In this document: piece by piece, positions 34,840 to 46,134 of the stretch
Position numbering within the stretch: position 1 is the stretch's first letter
Layout of the letters: every line of letters starts with the position of its first letter
NCBI RefSeq assembly: GCF_035222375.1
Contig: NW_026946363.1
Location: forward strand, 1,240,001-1,304,000
DNA: 64,000 nucleotides
Direction of reading: 5' to 3'
From: Podospora pseudocomata
Taxonomy: Eukaryota > Ascomycota > Sordariomycetes > Sordariales > Podosporaceae
Notes under the pieces: model-generated
The model's input: only the letters and a program-made list of their open reading frames with translations
What the model was told of the DNA's origin: nothing
The model's database searches: none
Made by a program: the position numbers and the translations under genes

Positions 34840-36244
34840 ATGAAGGAGAAAGATTCCACATCCGCCTCCGACTCGGACAGAACAGACGGCGAAATCTCAA
34901 TCCCAAACGACCAGAACATCGCCGGCTTCAAGCCCAGCCACAACACAGAAACAGATCCTGCCTCGAATGTTGACCCACCACCAGATGTGGTCCCAGATGG
35001 AGGTCTCACAGCTTGGCTCCAAGTCCTAGGCTCGACCGCTATCCTCGTCAACACCTGGGGTCTTATCAACACCTTCGGGGTCTTCCGTACGTCTTGTTCC
35101 ATCCCATTCCCCTTTGCGAAATCTAACCCGTTGCACAGAGGCCTACTACGAAACAACCCTCCTATCCTCCCATCCACCCTCCTCAATCTCATGGATCGGC
35201 TCTACCCAAGCCGCCCTCCTCTTCTTGGTCGGCGTGTTCGCCGGTCCTCTCTATGACGCCGGCTACTTCCGCCACCTCCTCATCACCGGCATGTTCCTCA
35301 TCGTCTTCGGCCAGTTCATGACCTCGTTATGTACCGAGTACTGGCAAGTCCTTCTCGCGCAAGGGTTTTGCATGGGGAGCGGCATGGGAATGACTTTCCT
35401 ACCTTCAGCTGCAATCCTCAGTCAGTACTTTGCCCGCCATCGGGCGTTAGCCTTGGGCATCGCCTCGGCAGGGTCGCCAGTTGCCGGGACGGTTTTTCCG
35501 ATCATCTTTTCAAAGTTGGAGAAGAGCCTGGGTTTCGGCTGGGCGACGAGGGTGATCGCCTTCATCCTGCTGGGAATGTCGGTCATACCAGTCGCGTTCA
35601 TGAAGACCAGGGTGCCACCTCACAAGGGGAAGAAGTCGCTGGTCGACAAGAGCCTTTTCAAGGATGGTCCATATTTGAGCTTCACCGCTGGCGGTTTCTT
35701 TGCCTTCCTGACGCTCTATGTTCCGTTCTTTTACATCACGCTGTATGGCACATCGCAGGCGTCGGTTACCGAGTCCTTTGCGCCGTATCTGGTTACGTTG
35801 CTGAATGCCGGGTCGATTTTTGGCAGAATTATCCCCAACGCGCTGGCGGATCGGTTTGGGTGCCTGAACCTCATGCTCGTTTGCATGTCGGGGAGTGCAA
35901 TTCTCGTCTTCGGCTGGCTGGGAGTCAAGAATCTCGCTGGATCAGTGGTTTTTGTACTGCTGTATGGTGCCTTCTCGGGCGGCGTGGTCAGCTTGACACC
36001 TAGTGTTGTCGTCGAGCTATCTCCTGATCTTTCGAGAGTTGGGACCAGAATGGGTTTTGGGTTCATTGTCTCTGGAACTGCGGTTCTGATTGGGACGCCC
36101 ATTGCGGGTGCGGTCTTGGGTGGTGAGAGTGCCAATGCCAGATGGGTGCCGACGGTCCTGTATGCTGCCTGTGGGCTTCTGATTGCGACGTTTCTCTACT
36201 CGACAGCGAGGTTTTTGCAGTATAGAAAGAAAGGAGGGTGGTAA
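34840..36244 (+). CDS. MFS transporter, monocarboxylate (SLC16-like) type
   Basis: Exons 34840-35086 and 35139-36244 (intron 52 bp, phase 1) give 450 aa. A 50-residue charged cytosolic N terminus leads to DGGLTAWLQVLGSTAILVNTWG, the (D/E)G(G/S)xxW signature at the first helix of monocarboxylate-porter-like MFS proteins. The join restores GVFQAYYE. About 12 hydrophobic helices follow, with the helix-2/3 loop GPLYDAGYFRHLL, and QYFARHRALALGIASAGSPVAGTVFP across helices 4-5. RIIPNALADRFG resembles the repeated MFS loop motif in the second half. Likely substrates are small carboxylates or related metabolites across the plasma membrane; the true substrate cannot be read from sequence. No biosynthetic cluster is adjacent. 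Confidence 0.9.
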
Positions 36245-37687
36245 GAAGTGGTCATGGGGGCATCTCATCAATTCATACCTGCTACTATATGCATTGGGAG
36301 AGACGACATGTGCGTGGTGTTTGGGTTTGTTCATGACAACACGAAAGGCTAGAATAGTTCAGTTTACATTAGGTATATGCAAATTTACGGATGATGCATG
36401 ATATAAAGGAAATAAATAGTACCTTGGCCCAAACTACCGCATCATCTCTGATATCAAGACATCCGCAACTGCCGGGAAGAAGTGTGCCCAGGGAAGTCTG
36501 AGTCGCGCTGACACAGTAGTAGATATGCTCGACTGAAACGTGTTTGATGCCAAGCACATGAAACCAAAGTACTCCAGTCTGGAATGGGCAGTCATAACCG
36601 AGAAGAGTAAAGAGCTACCAGAAAGACGTTTCGTGATATGTTCGTGGTGTTCCATGGATGGAGAGCTCTTGCGTGCCAAGCATCGCGGACAGGGAGCTTA
36701 AGCACGGTTCAACTCCGCAACTTGCAGCGTGCACGGATCCCAGAGTGTCCTCGACCCGTTTGGCTGCATGTGATCCCCTGCGGAAAAAAAAAAAAAGTTC
36801 CATCATTGTTCCTTCAGAAACGTTACGTCGATGCAGATACGATGTTCTGGTGGCTGGTGGTTCAACAGACAACTGTCATCGGGGTTTAGTATTTACAAGG
36901 CTGCTTTGTCTCGGAAATCCAGCGATTGAAGCAACCCGATTTGTCAGAGGCCAATCTGCAGCCAAAACGCGAGGGCGAGGGCCGTGAATAATGTCTTACA
37001 GCACTTCCGTCAGCCCTTATTCAGCAATGCTAAGGTCAATCTAGAGTGGGGCAGTCCTGGTGTTGAGGGGCAGTTTTGAGAGGGGCAAGGCCTGGGCGAC
37101 CAACACAGCTAGCTGAACATCAGCTACGGGCGTGTGGGATACCACTATTTTGCACTCCAGGGTGTCCTGGACGTTGAGTATCCTATATTTGGTAATGGAT
37201 CAATAACTTGTGCAGAGACCGGATGCGGACAATGCTAAACATGGCATTCGCGATATCGGTTTTGGAAGCATTTCGAACGTGTTGACAGGCCCGTCGGGAG
37301 GGGGAGCCGGACCAATTTCGGTGCTACACCGACGCCTCTTGGGCGTTGCGTTACTAGACATCGAGCCCCTCTGTCGGTCGCCAGCAATCGTTGATCCAGG
37401 GTTGATTATCCGATCATGACGAATGCCGACAAATGCAGATGAGGTACCCGCAACACGGGGGTCTAACCTGAGACCTTCTTTGACGCGGGATCTTCCCTGG
37501 GCAGTACCCCATCCCTTCCCGCTGTCAATTTGACAAGTATGTATATATAGACTTGACTTCCTCCCTCTTCTTTGCCTATCCAGCTTGGTTATCATTCCCA
37601 ACATCCAGCTGATACCCACGCCTTGATCTTTCCAAGCACCACTTGATACCCATCAACGTCAAATATATACCCACATAACCAGTCAAC
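36245..37687. other. Intergenic, no gene seen
   Basis: 1.4 kb with no supported gene. It holds a poly-A run near 36784-36796. The last 150 bp form the promoter of the quinone oxidoreductase. Confidence 0.4.
37542..37549 (+). promoter_or_regulatory. TATA box of the flavodoxin-like oxidoreductase
   Basis: TATATATA lies about 140 bp upstream of the ATG at 37688. Confidence 0.45.
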
Positions 37688-38606
37688 ATGGCTCCCAAGA
37701 TCGCAATTGTTTACTACTCGATGTACGGCCACATCAAGCAGTTGGCTGAGGCTGAGAAGGCCGGTATCGAGAAGGCTGGCGGCACTGCCGATCTCTACCA
37801 GTAAGTTGTCTGCACTTCAGATCATGAGACATGCTAACAGTGAAACACCTAGGGTCCCTGAGACTCTTTCTGACGAGGTCCTCGCCAAGATGTACGCTCC
37901 TCCCAAGGCCACAGATGTCCCCGTCCTCGAAGACCCAAGCGTGCTCGAGCAATATGACGCCTTCCTCATCGGCATCCCAACAAGATACGGCAACTTCCCC
38001 GCTCAATGGAAGGCTTTCTGGGACAAGACCGGCAAGCAATGGAGCTCCGGTGGTTTCTGGGGCAAGTACGCCGGTGTCTTCATCTCCACTGCCTCTCAGG
38101 GAGGTGGCCAGGAGTCCACTGCTCTCGCCGCCATGAGCACCTTCGCCCACCACGGCATCATCTACGTGCCCCTCGGATACGCCAAGGCCTTCGGCATCTT
38201 GACCAACCTGGATGCGGTCCGCGGTGGTAGTGCCTGGGGAGCGGGTACTTTCGCTGGTGGTGACGGCTCTCGCCAGCCTAGTGATGTGGAGAAAGAGCTG
38301 GCCACCATCCAGGGCGAGGAGTTTTACAAGACGGTCGCCAAGGCTTTCAGTGCGTGAAATCACCATCGTGAGTGTTTGTGTGGGAGAAGTGGGACGGCAT
38401 GTGGCTAATAGGTGGTGAAAGGGGGTTCATCGGGGGGAGAGTCAGTTCCTGCACCGGCTGTCGTTGAGACTCCAGCTCCAGCAGCTGCCAGTGCCCCTGC
38501 AGCTGGGGAAAGGCAAACGAGGGCCGAGCCAGTGCCAGAGCACAAGGAGGATAAGGAGGAGGAAGGCGGACCATGCGGATTGCCATCCAAATGCGTCATT
38601 CTATGA
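37688..38606 (+). CDS. Flavodoxin-like NAD(P)H:quinone oxidoreductase (WrbA/Pst2 type) with CaaX box
   Basis: Exons 37688-37800, 37853-38349 and 38422-38606 (introns 52 and 72 bp) give 264 aa. [20 protein letters not shown] is the FMN phosphate-binding loop. [20 protein letters not shown] and [14 protein letters not shown] are the other flavin loops of the WrbA type IV family, also seen in yeast Pst2/Ycp4 and the Alt a 7 allergen group. The family's catalytic domain ends at [10 protein letters not shown]. If the last intron is retained the protein stops at 38357. Splicing A|GTGCGT to AAAG|GG adds a Pro/Ala/Glu-rich tail ending [10 protein letters not shown], a CaaX prenylation box with a nearby second cysteine. 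Function: two-electron quinone reduction under oxidative stress, probably at membranes if prenylated. Confidence 0.88.
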
Positions 38607-39116
38607 TTTCTGCAAATAGCGTTACAATATTGTTTTTTTCCCAGCGAATACACATATGGATATCAAACACACCACACCTGTCGACCACCTCCAATCCCTT
38701 GGCCAACCTTGAACCTGCAACCCTGCATAAGGTATGTGAACAGGCAGGACGGAGCACAACATTTCATCCATTAGGCACCCATCCAGACCATTTCATCGAG
38801 ATTTTCTTTCTTGCATTCTTGGATGAACCTTTCACTCCAAATTCCAACCGCCTCAACTCAATTACAAAGCAATTGACTCACTTGTGAGAGGGTTAGGGTT
38901 ATGCATGTAGCAAATACATCCTCCACCTGCATCAATTTATTTTAGCTTTTTTGTTTGCCTTCAAGCCGGCTCGCTTTCAACATTCACTTTGAACTCAAAA
39001 TTTTCCCCCTTTCCAACTTTTTCCCAACCTTTTCCCAACCTTGAATCCCCCAATCCCACCCCCGTTTTCATCAACTACCCATCTCACTCATCCTCTCCAA
39101 CATTAAAAATCTTACC
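38607..39116. other. Intergenic, no gene seen
   Basis: Promoter region of the YAE1 homologue. C/T-rich toward 39110. Confidence 0.4.
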
Positions 39117-39920
39117 ATGCTCCTCCGCCATCCCTCCCTCCACCCCGACGAAACAAGAGCATCAACCGCCAACAACCAAGACATCTTCCCCAGCATGTCC
39201 TCTCACCCAGCCCCCAGCCCATACCAAGACCAAGACGACACCGAGCCCGAAAACGGCCAGTTCGACGACGTCTGGGGCGACGATGAAGACAATGACTTTA
39301 TCCCCTCTTCTACCACCACCGTCTCATCCTCATCAGAAAGAGAACGTGACATCAACCGCCTCAAAACTCTCCACTCCAAAACCGGCTACATCGACGGCAT
39401 CACCCACGCTAAATCTACCTCTGTCCAAGCCGGCTTCGACGAGGGGTTCACCCTCGGAGCCAACATCGGCTCTCGGGCCGGGATCCTCCTAGGCATCATC
39501 GAAGGCTTCGTGGCTGCTTTTGGGCTGCAGTCTATTTCCACTTCTCCACCTCAGCCATGGGAAACCGCAGAGTGGGGGCGGTTAGAGGTCCTTCTCAACG
39601 AAGCCAGGCGAGAGCTTGACGTGAGAAGTGTTTTTGCCAAGGACTGGTTTTGTGAGGACGGGACGTGGAATTACCCCGTTGGTGACGAGGAAAGCGGCGG
39701 GGAGGTGCTCTTCCCGGATGTGGCGGCTTCTCACCCTCTGATCAAAAAGTGGGATGCGATTGTCAGGCGGGAAGGGGAGAGATTTGGACTTGATTGGAAT
39801 GTTTTGAGAGATGAGGAGGGTGTTGAGAGGGGACATGAGTACGATCAGGAAGAGGAGAACAGCAGACAAGGGAACCAGCCTGCTGTAGCAAAGACTGGAA
39901 ATCAGGCTCTTGCCTGGTAA
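39117..39920 (+). CDS. YAE1: Yae1 homologue, adaptor for Fe-S assembly on ABCE1/Rli1
   Basis: Single exon, 267 aa. An acidic N terminus (FDDVWGDDEDNDF) precedes the deca-GX3 region: GYIDGITHAK...GFDEGFTLGANIGSRAGILLGIIEGF, in which glycine recurs every fourth residue. This is the defining motif of Yae1/Lto1 proteins. Yeast Yae1 with Lto1 recruits the cytosolic Fe-S targeting complex to the ribosome-recycling ATPase Rli1 (ABCE1). The C-terminal half has a conserved Trp/Phe-rich segment (KDWFCEDGTWNYP) and an acidic Gln-rich tail. A second in-frame ATG (MSSHPAPSPYQ, about 39195) might be the real start. It ends only 66 bp from the convergent amidase gene. Confidence 0.85.
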   Translation: MLLRHPSLHPDETRASTANNQDIFPSMSSHPAPSPYQDQDDTEPENGQFDDVWGDDEDNDFIPSSTTTVSSSSERERDINRLKTLHSKTGYIDGITHAKSTSVQAGFDEGFTLGANIGSRAGILLGIIEGFVAAFGLQSISTSPPQPWETAEWGRLEVLLNEARRELDVRSVFAKDWFCEDGTWNYPVGDEESGGEVLFPDVAASHPLIKKWDAIVRREGERFGLDWNVLRDEEGVERGHEYDQEEENSRQGNQPAVAKTGNQALAW

Positions 39921-39986
39921 AATTCTTTCAGGGCTGCTACAAAAAGCGTCTCTCAACTCAATACAGACACCGCATCATCATTCAGC

Positions 39987-41954
39987 TCAAAACACCCCAT
40001 CGGCAGCATCTTTACTCCACTTCCCAGCGATTTTGGCAATTTGTTTTTGCACCCTTTCTGCAACCACATCTCTCAACTCCGTCTTGGGCTTGACATACGG
40101 CTTCACCGTCTCCCTCACCTTCGTCTTTTGCTCAAAATCATACGCCAGCCCAATCAGTTTCTCCTCGCTGAAACCCTCACCAACAAAACTGATACCAAAG
40201 GGCAAATTCCCTGCCCAACGCACCAAATCTCCACGTTGGTCCTTTTCCTCAACCACACTTCCATCATTCGGCAGTTTCCCCATCGGCACCGTCACAACTG
40301 GAGTTCCCAGCATCGCCGGCATGGTAGCGGACCACCAGGTCGGGATAACCAAGGCGTCCAACGAATGGTTTTTGAGCGCTCCCAAAATTCCCTGCGGGCC
40401 AGCGGCATAGATCTGGGCAGAGTAATTACCCCAGAAGTAAGGCGAGTCGTTTCCGTGGCCGGTATTGGTCAAAACACCCTCCCAGCGAGCGACATCTCGG
40501 TCGGGATAGTGCTCCAGGTGTCCGTGAGATTTTGTCCAGTTTATCAGAGATTGAAGGTCGGTGAGATTGGCTGGATTGCTGGTCAACGAGGCAAAGTATC
40601 TTGGGAGTGCGGAGATGAATTCGGCGTTTACGACATGCATTTGATATGGGCCGAGGTTCATCAGGACCTGACCGGGCAAGTACAGGTCGTCGATTATCGT
40701 TGCGTTGGCTTCTCTCAGGACGCCAAGGGCGGTGTTGAAACTCGAGACAATGTATTGGAATGATTGCGGCAGAGGGCTTGGGATCAGATTTCTTGGAATG
40801 CCGATTCGTTTACCTGACAAGGAGCCGAGTTGGCAGGCGGAGACGTAATCAGGGAGCGTTTCGAAGGGAATAGAACTCGTGTAATTGTCTTTTGAGTCTT
40901 TTCCGGCTATGGCAGCGAGGAGGTATGCGGCGTCCTTGACCGTCCTGGCCATGGGCCCTATGGTGTCCTGGCGTTCACTGATAGGCACGACAAGGTGGCG
41001 GGAGGTCAGGCCTACAGTCGGCTTGATGCCAACAAGGTTGTTCATCTGGGCCGGGGCGATGATTGAACCATGGGTTTCAGTCCCCAGGGAGGCAGCTGCC
41101 AAACCAATGGAAATGGCCACACCGCTGCCGGAGGAGGAACCGACGGGATCTTGTTTTGGGAAATAAGCCCCTTCTGTTTGCCCACCGGTCGAAGACCACC
41201 CATTGCTCGAGTTGAAACTTCTAAAGTTGGCCCATTGGGACATGTTGGCTTTCCCCAGTATCACCGCACCTGCTTTCCGGAGTTTGGCCACCACGGTGCT
41301 GTCCTCTGGCACTTTTGCTCCAACAAGGGCGTATGACCCGGCGGTATTTTCCATCTTGTCAAAAGTCCCAATACTATCCTTCAATAGAATCGGGATACCG
41401 TGAAGAGGTCCCTTTTTGTCGCCCGCCGCCCGAGCAGCGTCCAGGTCTGCCGCAATGGACAAGGCATCGGGATTAATCTGTGTGACCGCCTTGAGTGTCG
41501 AATTAACCTCGTTGATCCGTGCGATGTAAGCGTTCACCAAGTCAACCGTAGTAAATAGACCCGAATCCAACCCCTTGATCAAATCCGGAATCTCCGCGTT
41601 GAGAAGTGAAGGGAATTTTTTGCCTCCTCCGTTTGAACAAGAAGGCGCAGCACAACTCTGCTGAACCCAGAGAAGTGTCAAAACAAGAGCGAGCAGCTCG
41701 TCAACGGACGCAAGCATGTTGCTGATCTTCCCGAGAGCTTCGAGGTCGTGTATTGCGTTTTGCAAGGTGAAAATACAAACAACGAGAGAAACGAGAAGGA
41801 GGAAGAGACGGGCCTTGAAAGGGAGGAGCGTGGAGGCCTGATGTATCTTTTCTTGCTGCTGTCGTTGTTTACCCCCGGGGGTACCCAGGAGCGGTTCGAC
41901 CGCCTCGGATTGACCACCCATGTCGGCGTTGGATTGGATCTCGGTGTTATTCAT
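39987..41954 (-). CDS. Amidase-signature enzyme with N-terminal membrane anchor
   Basis: Single exon, 655 aa. The amidase-signature catalytic triad is readable: Lys in GIPILLKDSIGTFD, the cis-Ser region in DPVGSSSGSGVAISIG, and the nucleophile Ser in GTETHGSIIAPAQ. A VGLKPT-like block (LVGIKPTVGLTSRHLVVPIS) and the late ALVIPTWWS segment also fit. The N terminus is unusual: about 45 polar residues, then two hydrophobic stretches (ARLFLLLVSLVVCIFTLQ and ELLALVLTLLWVQQSCAA), then the enzyme. The second stretch looks like a cleavable leader, so an alternative internal start at the ATG of MLASVDELL would give a secreted protein. Many potential N-glycosylation sites support an extracytosolic enzyme domain. 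The substrate is unknown. Confidence 0.9.
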   Translation of the reverse strand: MNNTEIQSNADMGGQSEAVEPLLGTPGGKQRQQQEKIHQASTLLPFKARLFLLLVSLVVCIFTLQNAIHDLEALGKISNMLASVDELLALVLTLLWVQQSCAAPSCSNGGGKKFPSLLNAEIPDLIKGLDSGLFTTVDLVNAYIARINEVNSTLKAVTQINPDALSIAADLDAARAAGDKKGPLHGIPILLKDSIGTFDKMENTAGSYALVGAKVPEDSTVVAKLRKAGAVILGKANMSQWANFRSFNSSNGWSSTGGQTEGAYFPKQDPVGSSSGSGVAISIGLAAASLGTETHGSIIAPAQMNNLVGIKPTVGLTSRHLVVPISERQDTIGPMARTVKDAAYLLAAIAGKDSKDNYTSSIPFETLPDYVSACQLGSLSGKRIGIPRNLIPSPLPQSFQYIVSSFNTALGVLREANATIIDDLYLPGQVLMNLGPYQMHVVNAEFISALPRYFASLTSNPANLTDLQSLINWTKSHGHLEHYPDRDVARWEGVLTNTGHGNDSPYFWGNYSAQIYAAGPQGILGALKNHSLDALVIPTWWSATMPAMLGTPVVTVPMGKLPNDGSVVEEKDQRGDLVRWAGNLPFGISFVGEGFSEEKLIGLAYDFEQKTKVRETVKPYVKPKTELRDVVAERVQKQIAKIAGKWSKDAADGVF

Positions 41955-42538
41955 TGGCGATGGGTCGGTTGATCTCAGTCAGTCCTTGCTTAGAGCCAAG
42001 AGAAAGTTGCACGAATCTACCCGATTTTGTCAAAACCTGACCCTAACTAACAACTCTCTTAATCCCCCCTCCCCCACTTTCATACAAGATAGGCAGTCGT
42101 GGCTTCCCAACTAGCGGAGACAAACGGCAGGTAACTGGCGCGGTAGTAGAGAAGTTGTGTGCTGTGTAACCAATACTCGAGGCAAGAGCTCTTAGAGGGA
42201 AGGAATCCATGGTTACATGTAACTTGGCGGGGTCCAAAAGCTGCCGTTGGTCCTTCCCGACTCTCGGGACAGGGGCCCCAAGGGAATGAAGGTTGATGTA
42301 GTATTCTGATGGTTTCCAATCGTCTGGTGACCCTAGGTACCTTGCAGGTCTCTTATGCCGTTGCCTGCTAGGAACTCGCTCGCAACACAAGAGCCATACA
42401 GATGATGTGATTCGGGACTGAAGTTATCATGATGGTGATTGCTTCAGGCACCTACACACCCCAAGCACAAGTCATGTCATGCTTTATTCGACTGCCTATC
42501 ACTATCGCTGCTCACGACTCACACAGTTGTCTAGATAT
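41955..42538. other. Intergenic, no gene seen
   Basis: Promoter of the amidase (-) and 3' flank of the DUF3433 gene (-). No coding signal. Confidence 0.4.
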
Positions 42539-45500
42539 TCACTTCCCCCCCGTGGTCCCAAACCCGCAACCCCCCAACCCATGCATCCTATAGCCCTGCT
42601 CACCCTCAGGATAATCAACCCCAACTCTCCTCTCCCCCGAAACACCAGTCATCCATCCAAACCGATACATCCTCCCCATCCTCTCTACCCTCCGATCCCT
42701 CTCCCTCCTCCCCAACATAGACAACCTCTCAAAATCCCTCAGCATCGCCGAATCACACACATAGTAAATCTGACACGCCAACGAATCCGGCGCCGCTGGC
42801 ATATGCGGCCACTTGACAAGCCACATGTAGCTGAATAGAGTCAAGATAAGAACAATAAGCAGCGCAACCGTCGTCCAAGTACATATCTCATGCGTCTGCC
42901 ACGTCTGAGCCGAAGAAAATGGAATGCTCGACAGTAAAGCCGGTACAAACTTGGACAGTATCCCGGCAAAGGCAACGGCCCCAGCCATCAAATCCTTCTG
43001 ACGAACCGCTCTCCACAGTCCTGTAAATACAGTCTTGGGACAGGGCTCAAGAACCGACAGCGCTGCTGGCTGTTGTTTCTGCGCCATACGTTGGTAGATA
43101 CGCCTCTTTGAGAATGCTAGCAAGTACCACGCCGTCAGCAACGTTCGCTCTTGAAAGTTGTTAGCAGGCAGGGAGAGACTCAACTCGTAAACAAATGATC
43201 CCACATAAACGAAAGCACCACACCAAGCCCGGTAAACAACATCCTCACGCCAAACCCCTGGCTGTCCATGAACCACTCAAACGCCGACTCCTGGAGGTCC
43301 TCATACTCGGTGAGCTCGTAGTAAAGGATAAGAATCAGTAAGCCGCAAAAGAAGGCCAAAAGCACTCCCTGGAAAGTCCTTTCCCTCCCCGGCACATAGA
43401 ACGTCATTCTCTTCACAGGCAAACCACTCCTGGCCCGCCTCATCTGTCGCAAACCAGCCCTCTCAACCGGCAGAATCATATCACTGCCATCAATCTCACA
43501 GTTAGACCTCATCTTGGTCTTCCCGTTCTTGTGACCCCCTACCGAAACCGACGAAACAACAATCCCATAATCATGCGCCCTCTTTCCAGTCCAGTTTCCC
43601 AACCTCCCAAGCCGAAAGCTCAACCCCTCACAGTTTCTCCTCAACAACTGCTCCACCTTTGCCGAATCATCCAATCCATCCTCTGCCCTTCTTTCCATCC
43701 CCCTCATCAACACCTCCCTGGTCCTATCAACCTGCAACAACGCGCAAACCCCAGCCACACTGCTCGGATCCGCCGCAGTCCCAGTCCTCCACCTGGCAAG
43801 CATAAACCCCAACACCATCACCAACACAATCAACCCCCCCAGCAAACCCTCCGCCACCCTCGCCGGCACAGGAAAAACCGCCACAGTCAAAAAACAAGTA
43901 CTGAGATTCACACTCAGGCAGCTCCCCCGTAGCTTCAGTCCCACCGTCTCTCCCGACACAGAGATCAGCCCTGCCACGCATAAAACAACCAGATCGCTCA
44001 TGAGGGAAATCGGATCGCCATAGCGCCATAGCAACTTCCAGCCGCTTATACGACCAGGTTGCATGACCAAAGCATCTACACCTGCGCCAGCAGGAGGGTT
44101 GTGTTTAGTCAAAAGACGAAAAGGAAGAAGCTGCTTGATCTCGGCATCAATCGCCTGAACAGGAATGAGCAAGAAAATCGTAAGCAAAATAGGCAAAAAG
44201 TAAATCGTAAAGTAGCTCGCCCGATTCGGAAGCATGAGATTGGCGGCAGTGGAGTTGGGCAAGTTGGGCCATACCGGAAAGCTGGTTGCTGTTGCTGTCG
44301 GGACGCCATCGGCATCCGTGAGTGTTGTGATGACAGAGGTGGCGGGGACCTGCGTTGTTGCGGTGAGCGTTGGGGAGCCACGAGCGTTCGTCAGGGTCGT
44401 GAGAGTGTTGATGAGATAGAGCTCGCCGTGGAAGTCGGTTTGCGTGCTTGTTGGGACGCCATTAGAGTTTGTCAAAGTTGTTACTGCTGGAATCACCATC
44501 ACCGCCGGGACACCGATGAGGATGCTGCTCGTGGACGTATGGACAATGCTTTTTATCCACATCTGACCAGACATCGTGAACTGGGTCGTTGACTCAACGT
44601 ACACGTTGACGGGTACGAGGACATATTTGACAGAGGGTTCTAGTTGATGCGGGACCGGTGACGGTACGCTCGTGGTCAAACGTAAATCGAATGGTGTTGT
44701 GGGGTATGAAGTAGACGTCGAAATTGAAGCTGTAGATTTACTCGGATTTTCCAAGTGCTCCGTTGAAGCTGACTGGAGCTGTGTTGGTTTTAGACTGCTC
44801 CAAGATAAGGACAGAAGCGTGCTGGAGTCCCGTATAATGCCCATCTTCGTCTCCAGAATCGAAGCTGGTTCTGACTGTGAGGTTTGTTTTGAGCTATGAA
44901 TGAAGATGGGTGAAGTGACCGAAGCTGGCATGCCATCCGCCTTCGACTCTGAATCCGAGGTTGTTACTGGGAGCACTGCTATGTTTGAACTCGTGACTGT
45001 TTCTGTGGCAGTTGTTTCCGAAGTTGAACTCGACTGAGACATGGATGGTTCGGACTGTAAAGTCGATGTATCAACAGACTCAAAAGTCGATTGCTTTGTA
45101 CTAGTAGGCGATGGCAATAGCGTCACACTCGAAGTTGTTGATGGCTCGCCAATATTGTGTTCGCCCCAAAGGTACAGGCCCGCGCCAGGATAAAGCCGTC
45201 CCGGGAAGCGAAGCCTGACAATAAGGCGTTCCATCTGCCTCTGAACGTCCCATTCAACGTAGTAATTGAGAAAGGTCTCTGGTAATGGCTCTTTGACATC
45301 GTACCGGGTACTGGTTGTCTCTTCACGCGGCTCGCCATGCCACGAGCACCGTAAGAATCGCTTCATGAAAGCATTTGGGTACGGTATCGCTGGACCTGGC
45401 GGAGGAGCAGGGATCGTGGCTAACTGAGACTTGTACCAATCGTCGTAGCTCTTGACACATTCATCGGAAAACCAGAGACCAGGAATACCTTGACGAGGTG

Positions 45501-46134
45501 ATTTCCAGCCCGGTGGCGGAGTGGTCAAAGGATCAGGTGCAATGATGACCTGGCACGCTGAGCTATTTGTTGTTATGATAACGCCCTGGTAGTTATACAT
45601 GCATTCGTTTGGCTTCTCTTCACCTGGGAATACCGCCGTCCTGGCCATTACGTTATCTGGATGGCCGTACCAGCTATTAGCCCAAGTAACATAGGTGGTG
45701 ATCACGTTGGTGTTCACATAGTAGCTGGTATGTGGGCGGGGATCTGGGGCCATTCTCTTGTTGAACTCAGCTGGAAAAGACGTCGTTGTCGCATCCGGCA
45801 TTCTTGTACTGCTTGGAGGGTCATCTTGAAGGGAGGTTTCCACCGGCAGCCCATAGAACTTCTGTCGAGCCTCAGGTGACAATGCATTCAGGACATCAAA
45901 TGCCGGCTTTGGATCTCTCGGATCAGGTATGAAGCCAAATTCTTGGGGTATCTCCGTTCGGCTGTCTTCGTGTGGAAGCGAGTGAAGCAGCCTCTCCAAG
46001 GCAATGATGAGGCCACAGAGGACAAGAACGACTGTAGCCAAAAAAGAAATTCGGAGCGGCAGGGGTTTGTAATCCGGGATATCATTTTCTGTATTTCGCC
46101 GACTTCGAGCTGATTTCTCTGTGGTGGCGGCCAT
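42539..46134 (-). CDS. DUF3433-family multi-spanning membrane protein
   Basis: Exons 43193-46134 and 42539-43103 (intron about 89 bp, branch-like GCTGAC) give 1168 aa. Order: a cytosolic N terminus and one helix (FLATVVLVLCGLIIALERLL), then a large extracellular region with several Cys and Tyr/Trp motifs. A Ser/Thr-rich stalk of about 230 residues follows, and then three repeats of the type TLT(N/D)-x-x-G-x-P-T (TLTNSNGVPTS, TLTNARGSPTL, TLTDADGVPTA). A polytopic domain comes next with about five helices, ending FTGLGVVLSFMWDHL, and then, after the intron, VFTGLWRAV...AGILSKFVPALLSSIPFSSAQTW. The last block and the repeats are hallmarks of DUF3433 proteins. The function is unknown; probably a glycosylated plasma-membrane or cell-wall-linked protein. 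The exact intron ends are my inference. Confidence 0.85.

Noticed and set aside
36708-36720. B-box-like sequence (GGTTCAACTCC) suggesting a tRNA
   Set aside because: The flanking bases do not form a T stem or acceptor stem, and no A box is found at the right distance, so no tRNA gene is supported.
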